DNA of 64,000 nt from Tipula vernalis (lineage: Eukaryota > Arthropoda > Insecta > Diptera > Tipulidae). Below are positions 49,921 to 62,222 of this stretch, one piece after another. Position numbers and translations under genes: made by a program. The stretch lies in assembly GCA_958295665.1 (NCBI GenBank), contig OY282558.1, positions 316,048,092 through 316,112,091 on the forward strand, written 5' to 3'. The notes under the pieces were generated by a model, which had not been told where the DNA came from, did no database searches, and saw only the letters and a list, made by a program, of their open reading frames with translations. Each line of letters opens with the position of its first letter. Within the stretch, counting starts at the first letter, position 1.

Positions 49921-50730
49921 GTGCTATGGTACTATTTTAAATAAAGTTAAATTTCCGTTTTATTATTAATATTTATTGATAAAAGAAATTTAATTTCTTA
50001 ATATTTAAATAACAATTATAATTAAGTTACAACAATAATTCAATTTTCATGTTATTAGTTAAAAGAAATTAAAATTCTGTTTTATTATTCAAAATAATAA
50101 TATTTATTAATTTGAGGAACTTAATTTCTAAATTTGAAAATTATAATTAAAAATAAAATAATAGAAATTTAAATTTCAAATATAATTTTATTTTTATAAT
50201 ACTGATTAAAGTAATTTAAACTATATTTCACTTTAAGAATTTAGTTTCGTAATTACAGTTGTAATATTTATTCATAGAAGAGATTTAATTAAATAAAAAA
50301 GAGAAGTTCTAATTAAATTAAAACTTTAATTTTAATTATAATTAAAGTTCTATAGTAGTAATTATAGATATTAAAGTTCTGTTTTAATAATTAATTGCAA
50401 AAATCACCTGTAGATGATCTTTACAAGATCGAAACTAGTTGTAATTTTAAATAAATAAAAATAAATAAATTCAAAAACAAAAATTTTGTTTTTTTTTATT
50501 TTTAAGTAAGTGAAAATTGTTTTTGTGTACAAAATAATATTAATTATTAATTTAGTTATTTGTAAATTGCAATTAAAAATAAAACAATGGACATTAAAAT
50601 TTTAAATAATATTTTATTTTTTAAAATACTAATTATTATATTGAGAAATTATAACTACTTTTTACTTTAAATTAAAGAAATTTAATTTATCAATTTTTAA
50701 ATTGTAGTTTAAAATGATTTTATGAATTTA

Positions 50731-53390
50731 ATTTATTAATTAGAGAGTGAGAGTATATTTATAATGTAATTTCAATTTAAGGCCAAAATACTAAAGCAAT
50801 TCAACTGTACCTATATATTTGATTGGTTATTACTTACTAATTAGAGCTTCCTAGGGGAAATTACAACAAATTTATAGAATCAAATTATTTATCTATAGAA
50901 TAAATTCTCTTTTATAAGATAATCCAAATTTTCTTTAAAATAGGATAGTCGATCTTTTTAATCGTCATAAAAAATTTACTTAAATATGTTCTACTCCTGC
51001 ATGTAAAAACAATGCCAAATAATTACCAACTCTATTAAGAATTTTTCTTTTAGAATCAACGCCACTGATGTCATTTAATTTACTTGAAGTTACAAACGGT
51101 TAGTAACTTCATTGTTTAGTCAATTTGATTAACTTTACTACGAACGTTTAATAAATATATTATATTCGTAATCAACCTTCTTTATACCAAATTCAGTTAT
51201 TTGTTGATATTTTGCAAACATGCGCTTTTATCTGCCATCAGAATCTTCATTTTTTCGGTGTTGCAACCAGCATCTATGAAGCGTTACAAGTTATGGAGCT
51301 TTTAGGAAATCTAATAGAATCCAAATAGGCGATAAATAAGCCGCTACGAGGGATGTTTCACAGTTACCAAGTAATACATATTTACTAAAAATAAATCACA
51401 CTCATTTTACGTGAACAAAATTTCCAGAATCAAAGTTTGCCGCAATTACTACTTTAGCTTTATAGGGTCATGAAATCAATAACATATTAAAATTTACTAT
51501 GAGTATTCATTCAGTTGACTCATCTTTTATGAATTTGCGATCATTTACAAATTACATTAATCATATCACCTTGAATAAACAATACGTAATTCAAAAAACA
51601 TTAATAAACTTATGCGAAAAATGTTTTTTTTTTGAACAAATCAGCAATAAATCAACAATTGTTATTTTTTGCATTTGTTAAATAATTTTTAATTTATAAA
51701 TATTTTAAAATAAAATGAACCGTAAAAAGTAAACAATCCTTATTTATTTTGTTATAATTTATAATAAAAAATTGTAACGAAAAATGAATGACTATGCCTT
51801 CCTATAATAAATCAGTATGTTTCACACCTTTATTCTCATCTTACACATCATCAAACGTATGCGATGGTTCCTTACCCATTTTGATTAAAATTGAACAAAA
51901 AAAAAAAAAAATTACGAACCCATTAAAAACTAATCTACAATAATTATAATATATAGGACAAATTATTTTGTTTGTTTATTATTTAATAACAAATTTCCTT
52001 TTTTTTTTTTTTTGCATTCTTGGTGAAATTGCCTGATGTATGGCGAACTAAACAAACAGATAGTTCCGAAACAAACAAAACAGGATGTTTAGGGGAGAAA
52101 AATTTATATTTATTTGAATAAATGGCACAAACATGGTGGTGTTTGCTTATAATATACGTACACATATACAAACATATGAATTTTAAGGATTTATCCTCAA
52201 TACATAATGAAGGTACTCTCGTTTGAAAACCTGTGTACATGTGTATTAATAAATTCTTCTTTTATATAATATCTTTGAGAAGAATGGTCCAAAACTAAAT
52301 AAATTGTAGTTTTAACCCTTTTTAGAAATTACCTAACGAACAACACACATTTTTTCTATTGATTTTTTGATTCTACAAATTTTGTTTTAAATTTTTAAAA
52401 ATATAAATACCTAAATTAAAATTTGATACAAAACTAACGAAAATATTTTTTTGACATTGCAGGTTATGTGGCTGTTGTACTTTCATGCCCTGTTCATAAA
52501 AAACTGAGTAAGTAACAAAAAATACATTTATAATTTGTACAAATAAGTTTAAAGCTTACCTACGTTATTTCCTATAACAAATTTACTTTAACACAGTGAT
52601 AATTATGCTGGTTATGTTTTTATTTTCATCAACAACAACAAAATATTTATCAGTATACCATATTTATGGGTACACAAATTTACCGAAGTTTTTTCATATT
52701 TTCCTTTCTCGATTTCCTTTATGCAGTGTATATTTGTGTTGTGTGGGGGCCAGTTTATGTTCAAATATACATAACATTTTACGTAATATAAATGACCATC
52801 AGATTAATTTTATCTTTTGTACGTACTATGTATACATAAAATATTTAAAATAGGTTCTAAACAAAAATATAACCGCATATATCCTAAACGAATTATATCA
52901 TATCCTTTTTTAATAATTTTATCTCTTTCACACAATTAACCCTTTTATTTTATTAATTTTGAATTATTTTTATGTCGAATAATATTAATATTGTATATAG
53001 ATTTCAGAATTAATAATTAAATTGTAATCTGTACTGGTTGACCTAGTTTTGGTTCTCTCTTTTTAGGGATGATTTGGTTAAATTTAAGGAGAACATGATT
53101 GTGTTAATTTTTGCGAATATAAATTTTAATTTTTCTTGCTTCGAGTTTTTAAGATGGGGTCACCGTTAGCTTGATTTTGAAAATGTTTCATCAAAATGGC
53201 ATTGTTTCAAGTACCCGAAATATAGCCAAAGGCCAAGAGGTTCCATACATTCATTCAATAACAATCGAACATCATCAAAACGGCAGTAAAAGACTAATGT
53301 GTCCAACTAATCCGGTTTTCATGAAATATTTTCTAAATTCAGCTAAGGGTATCCCTCTCTCAAAGACAATCCTAATATTTTCGATTTGGT
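50731..53390. other. AT-rich stretch, no gene recognised
   Basis: T-rich and A-rich tracts (poly-A at 51898, poly-T at 52000). Short open frames without motifs (51983-52240 minus, 52596-52853 plus, 53171-53392 plus). Confidence 0.5.
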
Positions 53391-53394
53391 AAAT

Positions 53395-53895
53395 CAGAAA
53401 AATAAAGAAAAAATCAATTGATTTACAAACAGACAAATTAAATTCTTAATAAATATTCGTTTGGGCATAATATACACACAAATGAGGTTTCTCCGTGGGT
53501 TTTTGATATTTGATGTAGTGAATATAATTCACTATGTCAGTACGTTCTGGCCAGATACTTAATATAAGTGGCGAGAGTTGTATTTTTTGTAGCTGCCTGA
53601 TGAGTATACTAACTTTTTAGTACGAAACCAAACTACCGAAATAAAGAATTCATAAAGGGTTCTCATTTTTGGAGAGTAATACATTGATTTAACTGTTGGG
53701 CTTAAATTACGGGGAGGGGGGATTGATATTTATGTTTTTTTCAGCAGATATATTATGAGGGATAGGCATCTTTATTTTTCTGATATACCAAATCAAAAAT
53801 ATTGGGATTTTCATGAACAATTAATATATTTGTCTATAAAAAAAGCCGAAAAAATTAATTGATTTACAGACAGACAAATTAAAATCCTAATTAAT
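53395..53895. repeat. Diverged relative of the 57.4-58.2 kb foldback
   Basis: Shares gctgcctgatgagta plus acgaaaccaaacta-ccgaa (53591-53640) with both arms of the foldback element, and atttgtctata (53829) with its tip. A phrase of about 40 bases (caattgatttacaaacagac and following) near 53410-53450 returns at 53853-53890 as a direct repeat. One arm only, heavily diverged. Confidence 0.55.
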
Positions 53896-55146
53896 ACAAA
53901 ATGTTTCCAAAAAATTTAAAAAAAAATTAAAATAAAAAATTAAAATTAAAGAAAAAATTTAAAAATTATAAAAAAAACAAAAAATTCTCAAAATTCTCTG
54001 TTCGGAAAAGAAAGTCGTGTGTTGGCCACACCTCCATTGTTTTTTTATTAACTAAAGTAATAAAACAAAAGGCTGATATATAATTTTTTATTCGTATCAT
54101 CCTTGCGTCATGCTGTGCGGCCTTCAGGAATTTTTTCTTTTGAATGTGAAAAACAAACTACATAAATTAATAACATAAATGTAAATATTTTTAAAACATT
54201 TTGAACGTTTTCCTGCCATCCTTGCACAAGCTCTCAGGCACTAAGCGGCTTGGGGCTCTATAGATGAATAGTTATTAAAAAACTCTAAATTTTAAAAACA
54301 GGATATTTTCTAGGCATTTAAATAAATCGTCCGAGCGGCAGTTTGGGGCACCAACCCTATCTTCTAAGCTATAAAATGAATTAAAATAACAATTATAAAA
54401 TCATATTCAAAAACTTTTTTTTGTTTTTTTTCGGACATCGCTTGCCACCAACCCAAATATCTCGTAAATTTCACAAAAAAAACAAACGAAAAATGGAACA
54501 GCTATTATGTTATGGCTTTGCATTGTGCGTGTATTGTCCATCGAAAAACATTAATCATAGACGACGGTTTTGAAAGTCGGAAAAGCAAGTCTCGAGGAGA
54601 AAGAAATGATGCTACTGAAGACAAATCGACGCTGGTCTAAAACGTGACGAGAAAAATTTTCCACTTCGTCCATGATGCCCAATCGTTAATAAATAAAAAG
54701 AAATCGGTTTGTTGATCTGATCAAATTGCAAAATAATGAAAAAAATTTAATTTTATTTACACGAAAGCACGACTAACTAATATATTTGGTGATAAAGCGG
54801 GAATAAGGTGGCACTATATTTGCAGAAAACCAGAAAAATGGAAAAATTTACTTAGCATACTGTATAAATAATGGCTAAAATTTCAACCTCATGACTAAAG
54901 GTTTAATTTACCAGAAATACCCTACAGAGAACCCTTCGACCTAGCCATTATTTTCCATGTATATTTTACGATTTTTAATATTTTACTAAAAAAAATTGTT
55001 CAGTGTATTTTTTTGTAAAATAACCACTTTTTAAGTCAATTAAAGGGGTTTCCGGCAGCACTAAGCAACTCTCGATTGAACCAATTTATTTTTTCGAAAA
55101 TTGTTTAACCGGTATAGTTTACCGTCAGAACTTGTTAGTTTAATTA
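53896..55146. other. Spacer, no gene recognised
   Basis: Low-complexity A-rich DNA at 53900-54000, then mixed composition. No motif seen. The terminal inverted repeat of the mariner element that follows was not found. Confidence 0.45.
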
Positions 55147-56144
55147 ATGGACGGTAGAAAATTTGATATGAATTTCTCAATTAAGGAATAAATTTATTAA
55201 GGAGGATTTGGTCACGTGCGTCATTTCAGCGTACTGTCAAACAATTTATTGCTGATGGAAGTGTTCAACCAAAAAAAAGGACTCGTCAAGCAACAGTCAC
55301 TTAAGAAAATAATGAAATTGATGTATTGGCTGCAGTAGCTCATATTAGTACACGAGAAATAGCTAGCGATTCCGGATTGTCTCAGACCAGCGTTTGGAAA
55401 ATTTTAAAACGTCATGAGTATCATCCGTATCATGTGTCTTTACACTAAGATCTTTATAGCGTTGATTTCCAAAATCAGGTAAATTTTTTCAGTGGCCATG
55501 TGAACAAATACAACAAAACCCCAATATTTTTCTTTACGTATTGTTCTCCGACGAGTCGTCTTTTATAAACAATGGAATGGGTAATCGCCACAACATGCAT
55601 TACTGGAGTGTTGAAAATCCGCACTGGCTTTGTCAAGTTGAACATCAGCGTCCTTGGACTGTCAATATGTGGTGTGGAATAATTGGCAACAAACTCATCG
55701 GCTCCCACATTATTGAAGGCAACTTGAACGGTCAAATGTACCGAGATATTTTGGAAAATTAACTGCTAACATTATTTGAAGACTTGAGCTTAGATTGCGA
55801 CGGAATATTGGTTTCAACATGATGCTTGTCCCGCACACTATTCGTTGATAGTACGTGCAGTACTTGATCGTGATTTCAATGGTCGCTGGATCGTGAGAGA
55901 AGGTCTGGTAAATTGGCCTGCTAGATCGCCAGATCTTACTTCGCCAGATTTCTTTTTGTGGCGCTATCTCAAAAAGCAACTTTACAAATAATAACCAACA
56001 TTGCGTGAGAATATGATTGAGCGAATCAGAAATGCTTGTGCTGAAATTCAAGCAGAAACACTTCTCAGTGGTGTACAGTTATTTGAAATGCGGATTAATA
56101 AGTGCATTGAAGTCGAAGGCCATCATTTTGAGCACTTAATTTAA
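55147..56144 (+). pseudogene. mariner transposase (DD41D, rosa-type), dead
   Basis: A nearly full-length transposase reads through several frames. N-terminal helix-turn-helix with S-F-Q-R-T-V-K-Q-F and S-Q-T-S-V-W-K-I-L-K-R-H (about 55210-55415). First catalytic Asp in F-S-D-E-S-S-F (55550), second in H-D-A-C-P-A-H (55821), third in S-P-D-L-T-S-P-D (55947), giving 41 residues between the last two. DD41D is known from rosa-type mariner elements of fruit flies. Ends E-H-L-I-stop at 56144. Lesions: in-frame TAA stops near 55302, 55447, 55760 and 55989, a +1 shift between the first two Asp, and a damaged start. Terminal repeats not located. Confidence 0.88.
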
Positions 56145-56459
56145 TTGAAAGATGATGAGGCGAGGGGACTCATGTAAATCAAGCACCCTTTTCCCAGTTA
56201 TTCGAAATTTGCAAAATGAATAAATTTTTTGACGACCAGTCATATTGCAGAATCGTTTGCGTAGGTTCTCAGTAGAAGAAATCGAAAAAATTGAATATCT
56301 TAAATTACAGCGCCATCTATCATGAATCGAAAAAAATGTTTCAGTCAAGTCCTACGTATTTTTAGACGTAGAATCCGAATCTGCAATAAAATATAGGGGT
56401 TCACATTTTAGTTTAACACTAATGTGTTTCCCCCACGGAATAATTAAATTTTGATCTTT
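56145..56459. other. 3' flank of the mariner pseudogene
   Basis: No gene. May contain the untranslated end of the mariner element, but no terminal repeat pair was found. Confidence 0.4.
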
Positions 56460-57359
56460 ACCATTTTTTTCGTAGAGTGCTTATTAACCGTGCTAAATCA
56501 CCCGGTATAGCGATTATGTAAATGAATTTTATATTTTCTTGAGATAATTCTGGGAAGATGACACTAAAATAAAGGCTACCTTCAAAGTTGGCATAGGATC
56601 TAGACTATTCTAAACAATTTTTTAGTTTTAGATCACCATGTTTGATACGATCTCGGAAAAACATTTATTGTAAATATTCGGTATATATTGGGTGAGATCG
56701 TATCAAACATCGTTGTCCTAAACACCCTAATTCCACAATTTTTTCAAAACTACAAATTATTTCGGATAGTCTAGACCCTATGCCAACTTTTTACATAGAA
56801 TATTTTGCGTCAGCTTCCTAGGATTTTCTCGAAAAAATTGGAAATTCATTTATTCATAATATTCTTTCCATATTGGTTGTCCTAAACATCTTAATTCTCT
56901 ATTTTGACTGAAACTGATATTTGATTCGTATAGCCTAGCCCTATGCCATCTTTGTAGATAGGTCATTTTGGTTTCTGCTTCCTCAAATTTACTCAAGAAA
57001 ATTGGAAATTCATTTATTGATAATATTGCCAATATATCGCATGAGATCGTAGCAAATAAAGTTACCCTAAACTGGCTAGTCCCTATTTTTCTAAAACTTT
57101 GTATATAGCCGACTTTTGTGTCAGCTTTCTGGGATTTTCTAACGAAAATCGAGAAAATTATTTATTCATAATATTTAGAATTTATTGGATCAAACATCAA
57201 TGCTGAAAATTGTTTAGGATAGCCCGGACGCTATGCCAATTTTGTATATAGGCCACTTTGGTGTCAGCTTCCTAGGAATTTCACAAGAAAATTGATAATT
57301 CATTTTTTCATAATTATCGCCACATATTGGGCGAGCTCGTATTAAACATGGTTATGATT
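56460..57359. repeat. Degenerate tandem array with one inverted unit
   Basis: The phrase ctatgcca-ctttgtatatagg, followed by tttggtgtcagcttcctagg and attggaaattcatttattcata, occurs at about 56778, 56941, 57099 (partial) and 57231, at 130-163 base spacing. The first unit (56460-56620) is the same text in reverse orientation. gagatcgta-caaacat also recurs. An old array of foldback type. It continues past the hairpin (taaacatggttgccctaaat at 58238). Confidence 0.75.
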
Positions 57360-58200
57360 TTCTGGCTTTTCTTATAGATAAATATATTATTTTTGATAGC
57401 ATCCCAATATTTACGCCTGTGTGCGACCGTAAAATAAAGAGCCATCTACTCACAATACATCCACTTATAAAAAGCAGAAATATCATTATCCCCCGTGATT
57501 TTACGCCAAAGGATTATATAAAGTATATAACCCTTTAAAAAAACGTTTCCTTAAGCTCCTTCGGTAGTTTGGTTTCGTATTGATAAAAAGTTGGTCTACT
57601 CATCAGGCAGCTTAGACCAAAGTACAAAAATACAAATCTGACGTTTTACGTTTAGTACCTAGTAAGCTCGTACTGCTTTAGCGAATTATAGTATTCACTA
57701 ATTTAAAACTCAAGGAAATCTGTGTCTGGCTGTGTATTTAAAAGCCCACACTAATATAATTTAGAAGTTTCTTAATTTGTCTAAATTAAATTAATGTGGG
57801 CTTATAAATACACAGACAGACACAGTTTTCCTTGAGTTTTAAATCGGTTATTATTATAATTCGCTAAAACAATATGGGCTTACTAGGTACTAAACGTAAA
57901 ACGTCAGATTTGTATTTTTGTAGTTTGGTCTAAGCTGCCTGATGAGTAGACCAACTTTTTATCAATACGAAACCAAACTGCCGAAGGAGCTTAAGGAAAC
58001 GTTAATTTTTTAAAGGGTTATATACTTTATGTAATCCTTTGGCGTAAAATCACGGGGGATGATGATATTTCTGCTTTTTATTAGTGGATGTATTGTAAGT
58101 AGGCGGCTCTTTATATTACTGTCGCACAAAGGTGTAAATATTGGGATGCTGTCAAAAATAATATGTTTGTCTATAAGAAAAGACAAAAAACCATATATAA
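57360..58200. mobile_element. Foldback element: ~405 bp inverted repeat arms, ~16 bp loop
   Basis: Nearly all of the left arm (about 57360-57765) is repeated in reverse complement at about 57782-58195 with few mismatches: ccgtgattttacgccaaagg pairs with the inverse at 58025, and gtttggtttcgtattgataa with 57957. The centre at about 57773 is a loop of about 16 bases. The hairpin splits the surrounding array, since taaacatggtt lies on both sides (57354 and 58238). Non-coding. Type unclear: a foldback/MITE or an inverted pair of solo elements. Confidence 0.88.
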
Positions 58201-58269
58201 CATAAAAGACAAATCAAATTAAAAATCTTCTAAATTAAACATGGTTGCCCTAAATACCAGAATCCCCTA

Positions 58270-59467
58270 TTTTTCGAAAACCAGAGTAGAATATTGTTGG
58301 GAGGTTTAATCATTGTTCGAATAATGCTTACAATACATAAATCCTCTAGAATCTCACAGCGATAAATTTATTGGTTGACTTTGATCCATTCTTTGAGGAA
58401 TTTGAAAAGCAACTTGTATACAGCCGTAAATCGCGCCTAAACCATAATACTCTAGGTTTTTGGCAAAACGTGCTTCTACGGGAAGTGTTTTTGACTGGTC
58501 ATTTTGACGATTGTACAGCATTGTTCAATTGTGTACAGCTTCTCTCCTGGTATCCTTTTATCGTTTTGAAGACTGTTGAACGTGGAAAACGAAAATTTTG
58601 ATTTATTTTTTCCCGAATTTCCAGCGTACAGTTTATTAATAGCGGAACCACTTTTTTTGACGTATAAATCAAAAAATAAAAGGTAAGAGAACTGATTTTG
58701 TTTTAATAAAAAGCCTTTATTTTAATATATAAAAAAAGAAACAAACTCATTTAAGAACTATCTCCGTATTTTATTGTCAGCAGGTACAATGCGTTTAAAA
58801 CACTAATTATCTTGTAACCTCCCGTACCATTTAAACTTCTTTTAAATTATTTCATGTTTTTTTTCATTTTAAGGACAGATTTTGGACAAAATTCGTCTAC
58901 CTATGTGAATTTATCCTGATTTAATAAAATATTGAGAGAGTCATTCATAAAGCATATTTTTACGATTCGTGGGCAATCTTTTCTAATATACAACCTTTTT
59001 TGGTTCACTATTATTTTACACTAGCGCTGCTTAAATTAAACTAAATATGCTGCAATTAGTCCGCGCTTACAACAATTTATTGTAGCTGACCGTGTTTAAC
59101 TCTATTAAATAAATATATTCCCTTTATTCGCTTTTTATTCGTTATTTTCATTCATTCTTGAAATGCTGCTTCACATATTAAAATTGCCCTTTTATTAATG
59201 GTGACGATGTAATGGAGGCCAGAAGGTGGCAGTAGACCCTCGGTTAGCATAAACCGAATTTTCGTCTAATTATTTGGCTTGCCAGATAAACACGTGGTTA
59301 TCTTAATCCTGAGCTCAGGCAGTACAGGTAACTGTGTTCGTAGGATTGTGTTAGTCCGTTAAGCGAGCAAATGATACCACTAGCGTCAGCAAATCATAAT
59401 TTAGAAATAAGATACAATATTTATCTTTTTAACAATTTGCAAAAACATCAGTTTTATTAACAAAAAT
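58270..59467. other. Spacer, no gene recognised
   Basis: One 76-codon open frame (58371-58601, plus; starts V-D-F-D-P-F-F-E-E-F) has varied composition but no recognised domain and may be chance. At 59230 CAGTAGACCCTCGG looks like a pogo-type end, but no partner was found. Confidence 0.35.
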
Positions 59468-59700
59468 TTCACCGACCAAACGACGCAGTGGTTAAAGCTG
59501 CGGCGTTTGAATCGGGAGGTGTCTGGTTTAAATCCCGATAGGGGTGGGAAGCAAAAGGGATTCATCTGATTACGATCGGTGATGCCGATGAACATAAATA
59601 TAACCCCCTGTTAAGAGTGCAGTATCCATGGGCCGACCCACCTTTTACGTCAGCACTTTAGGTTTGGCATGAAACAATGCAATGTGCAGGTGGTTTATAC
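59468..59700 (+). mobile_element. tRNA-derived SINE head
   Basis: A block like GCAGTGGTTAAAGCTGCGG (59484-59502) fits a tRNA A box. GTTTAAATCCCG (about 59526-59537) fits a B box (GGTTCGAATCC in most tRNAs) at about the right distance. Around the B box tctgg and cccga can pair with one mismatch as a T stem. No intact acceptor or anticodon stem can be drawn, so this is a SINE head or old tRNA pseudogene, not a working tRNA. The tail probably runs past 59640, end not determined. Confidence 0.55.
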
Positions 59701-60483
59701 AAAACGGCTCTATAGCCGTACGTCCTTGATTTAGATACTACGGCATTAAGTAGGAAAATAAAAATAAAACTGCGAAAGAGTTGGGATTGCCTTAAGCACC
59801 AGAACGGATTAGCAAAGATTAAAACCGAAAAAAAATTAACACAAGCTGTAACATCGTCTCTTGTCACGATAGCAGCATAACGGTTTAATTTATCTCCGTT
59901 AGCATTCAAAATATAAGTCAATAATAATCGGTTACCTGATAACTCGTTGAGGCCATCCGTTGAAAGCGATTCCAGAGAGCAACCTTAACAAATTATAAAT
60001 GTGTAATACCTAAAATACAAAATGCGCTATGAAGAAAAGAAAAGAAAATTATTTTTGATGTTTGATACAACAAATTACTAACGCTAATTTGTAACCAAAT
60101 TTACAAAACTTTAGTTTGAATGACATAAGCTTGTTTAAATTCCTGAAATTAACTCGTTTTAATCATTATATTTTCAACACTGTTGCGGTAAAACACCGTA
60201 ATTATGTAGCTTAAGAAGCGTAATCTGGAAGCCGGTAATTTTTTTAACAAGAAAATTTTCAGAGCAATAAAACACCACGAATGAAGAGGCGAATGTGAGC
60301 GACAAGAAAACAAAAGACCTGGTTTGATGTTAAATTACATAAATAAAATTACAGTTGGTGAAACAAGTATACATTAAGACTATTAACCTAGGACTGATGT
60401 TACAGGGATAGAACCCGTACCATCCTTGACCAGACCAATAGTATTATTGATTTTGCAGTGTATTAAGTTGGTCTTGATCGTTA
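59701..60483. other. Spacer, possible SINE tail, no gene
   Basis: Mixed-composition DNA to about 60000, then AT-rich. A minus-strand open frame at 59921-59658 has no recognised domain. Confidence 0.4.
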
Positions 60484-60656
60484 CAGTACAACCCCGAATT
60501 TTTTTGTTTAATTAGCTAAAATAGTGAAGCCAATATAATTTCGCTGACCTGTGTTAAAAACCTTCTAACAAAAAAAGCAATTTAATCCAATGAGTGAGAA
60601 CTCATTGAAAGCCATTTAATCTTATTGGCAGCCCCTAGTATGGCGAGGGTTCACTG
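60484..60656. mobile_element. 173 bp pogo-like MITE
   Basis: Left end CAGTACAACCCCG, right end inverted CAGTGAACCCTCG, 10 of 13 bases equal. TA flanks both sides (60482-60483 and 60657-60658). The CAGT start and CCTCG word resemble pogo/Tigger ends but differ from the Tigger element at 25.6 kb, so another family would have mobilised it. No coding capacity. Confidence 0.6.
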
Positions 60657-61690
60657 TATAGAAATAATAAATAATAGTTTTTGATAAACTATATCGTTTA
60701 TATATCTAATTTTTAATTGAATTCAAATTTGCGCAAATTATAATGATAAATCTTGCTTGTTATTAAAATCATCTAAACACATCTAAGTAAATAAAACAAC
60801 ATAATTAAAATTTTTGTAAACTAAAAGTTAAGAACAGCAAAATATAAAATTAGATATAAATCTAATTGCATTTTCCAACGTCAAATTTGAAAACAACAAA
60901 TTTCGAATATAAATATTCTCATGTATATGAACAAGCATGTGTATACGTATAATTGTATAATAAGATGTACGATATGTACTATGTTTGTACATGTATAGTT
61001 GTAGTACATGCTCTTAAGAAAAATCTTAAAAGAAATATCTTGAGTATACTATGTATACAATTGGTTCATATGTATGTATATACTTACATATGTATATAAA
61101 AGTTGTCCCATATGGTATTCATTGATTTATTTCCCTCATGCCTACGGTACACAGAAACACAGCTAAACACTCTCATGCATAAACATACATACAATGTTTT
61201 CTCACAAATTTGTATTTAAATTTTATTCGGCAATTTTTAATTTTTAAATAAACTATTGATTATTGTCATTATGCTACGAAGATGAATGTGTGAATGTTTA
61301 GAAAAATAAAAAGCAACAAAAAAAATGTCTATCTAAGAATAAATACAAATGTGTGTTAAAAGAAATATTTTCAGACATGACGTCATTGTCTACCATGGTA
61401 ATCTAAAAATCATTGTTATAATTTGCGTATGAAAAAGTAATTTTGAAATGTCTCTTTGCAATTGTGTTTTTTTAGTGTTTGAAGAAACTGGTTGGTCTTG
61501 AGAAATGGGTATTACCTTATGGTTTAATAAAAATTGTTTACGATTTTTGCAAACCAAAAAATTGGCTTTCGAATTAGTATAACATTGAAGTTGCCGCCGG
61601 AAATTAAGATACATGGTAAAATAGTAAAGGCTGCTCTGCTTAATATCTTTTAAGCTTTTTAATATTTTTGAGAATGATTGATTCTAAATT
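60657..61690. other. AT-rich stretch with many TACATATGTA words
   Basis: The palindromic words tacatatgta and gtatac recur between 60930 and 61100, as is common in fly intergenic DNA. No gene recognised. Confidence 0.5.
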
Positions 61691-61693
61691 TAT

Positions 61694-62106
61694 GATTATT
61701 ATTATTATTCGTATTGGAGGGCCATGCGGGCGATCAGCCACTTCGCACTGCGACCTAAAAGATCTATTGTGCTGGACTCTGCTTAATTATCCGTCCAGTC
61801 AATATTCAGGTTCTTAATGAACCTGATAATACTGCCTCCCGGTACGTGATACATACTATCTGGGCTTATTGCTTTCCCTCCTAGATGTTTACTACAGCAT
61901 GTAGTTCCGCTAGAAAGACGGTAGCATTGGAGCCCAAGGACTTCGAGAGGGTTGTACCACTTCCGTATATTTCTACTACTGCTCCGTATTCCGTTTGATT
62001 TTACTCTTACGAGTTGCTGGGAATTGCAAATCGCCTGTAGGTCACATAGGTTTACTACAGGAAGGCTAAATAAAACTGGAGGGTGCCTGGTATCCAGAGT
62101 CCGCAT
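61694..62106 (-). pseudogene. LINE 3' end with RNase H remnant and ATT tail
   Basis: Read on the minus strand, the segment near 61985-61890 shows E-Y-G-A-V-V-E-I-Y-G-S-G, then S-N-A-T-V-F-L-A-E-L-H-A-V, the conserved start of a LINE RNase H domain (G-A-G then A-T-V-F-Q-A-E in relatives). A shift splits it from the preceding frame (62106-61783). The minus strand ends in several AAT units (61694-61709), like the short A/T-rich tail of I- and Jockey-group LINEs. 5' truncated, as LINE copies often are. Confidence 0.65.
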
Positions 62107-62222
62107 ATTTTATACTGATTAACCTATCAGCCATTCATCCATCTGCATATGCTGTTCCACGTTAGATTAGGGTTTTTTGTCAAGGTTTTCTCCTTTAGCG
62201 CCGTACTTTAGCCTGTCCCAAA

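Larger units (their letters stand above)
44270..50730. repeat. Large AT-rich interspersed/tandem repeat field
   Basis: Recurring words such as aatggaaattaaaattttaa, aatataatttaatttttata and aatatttattaataaaag return in the same order, with spacing of about 245-306 bases in the clearest part (44321, 44566, 44825, 45131, 45437). Units are heavily diverged and vary in length. The field is split by islands at 45670-46860, 48470-48762 and 49080-49920. Content is above 85% A+T by eye. No coding potential in the repeat proper. Confidence 0.8.

Noticed and set aside
59230..59243. CAGTAGACCCTCGG as the left end of a ~1.4 kb pogo-like element ending at 60656
   Set aside because: No TA precedes it, and the right end pairs better with 60484.
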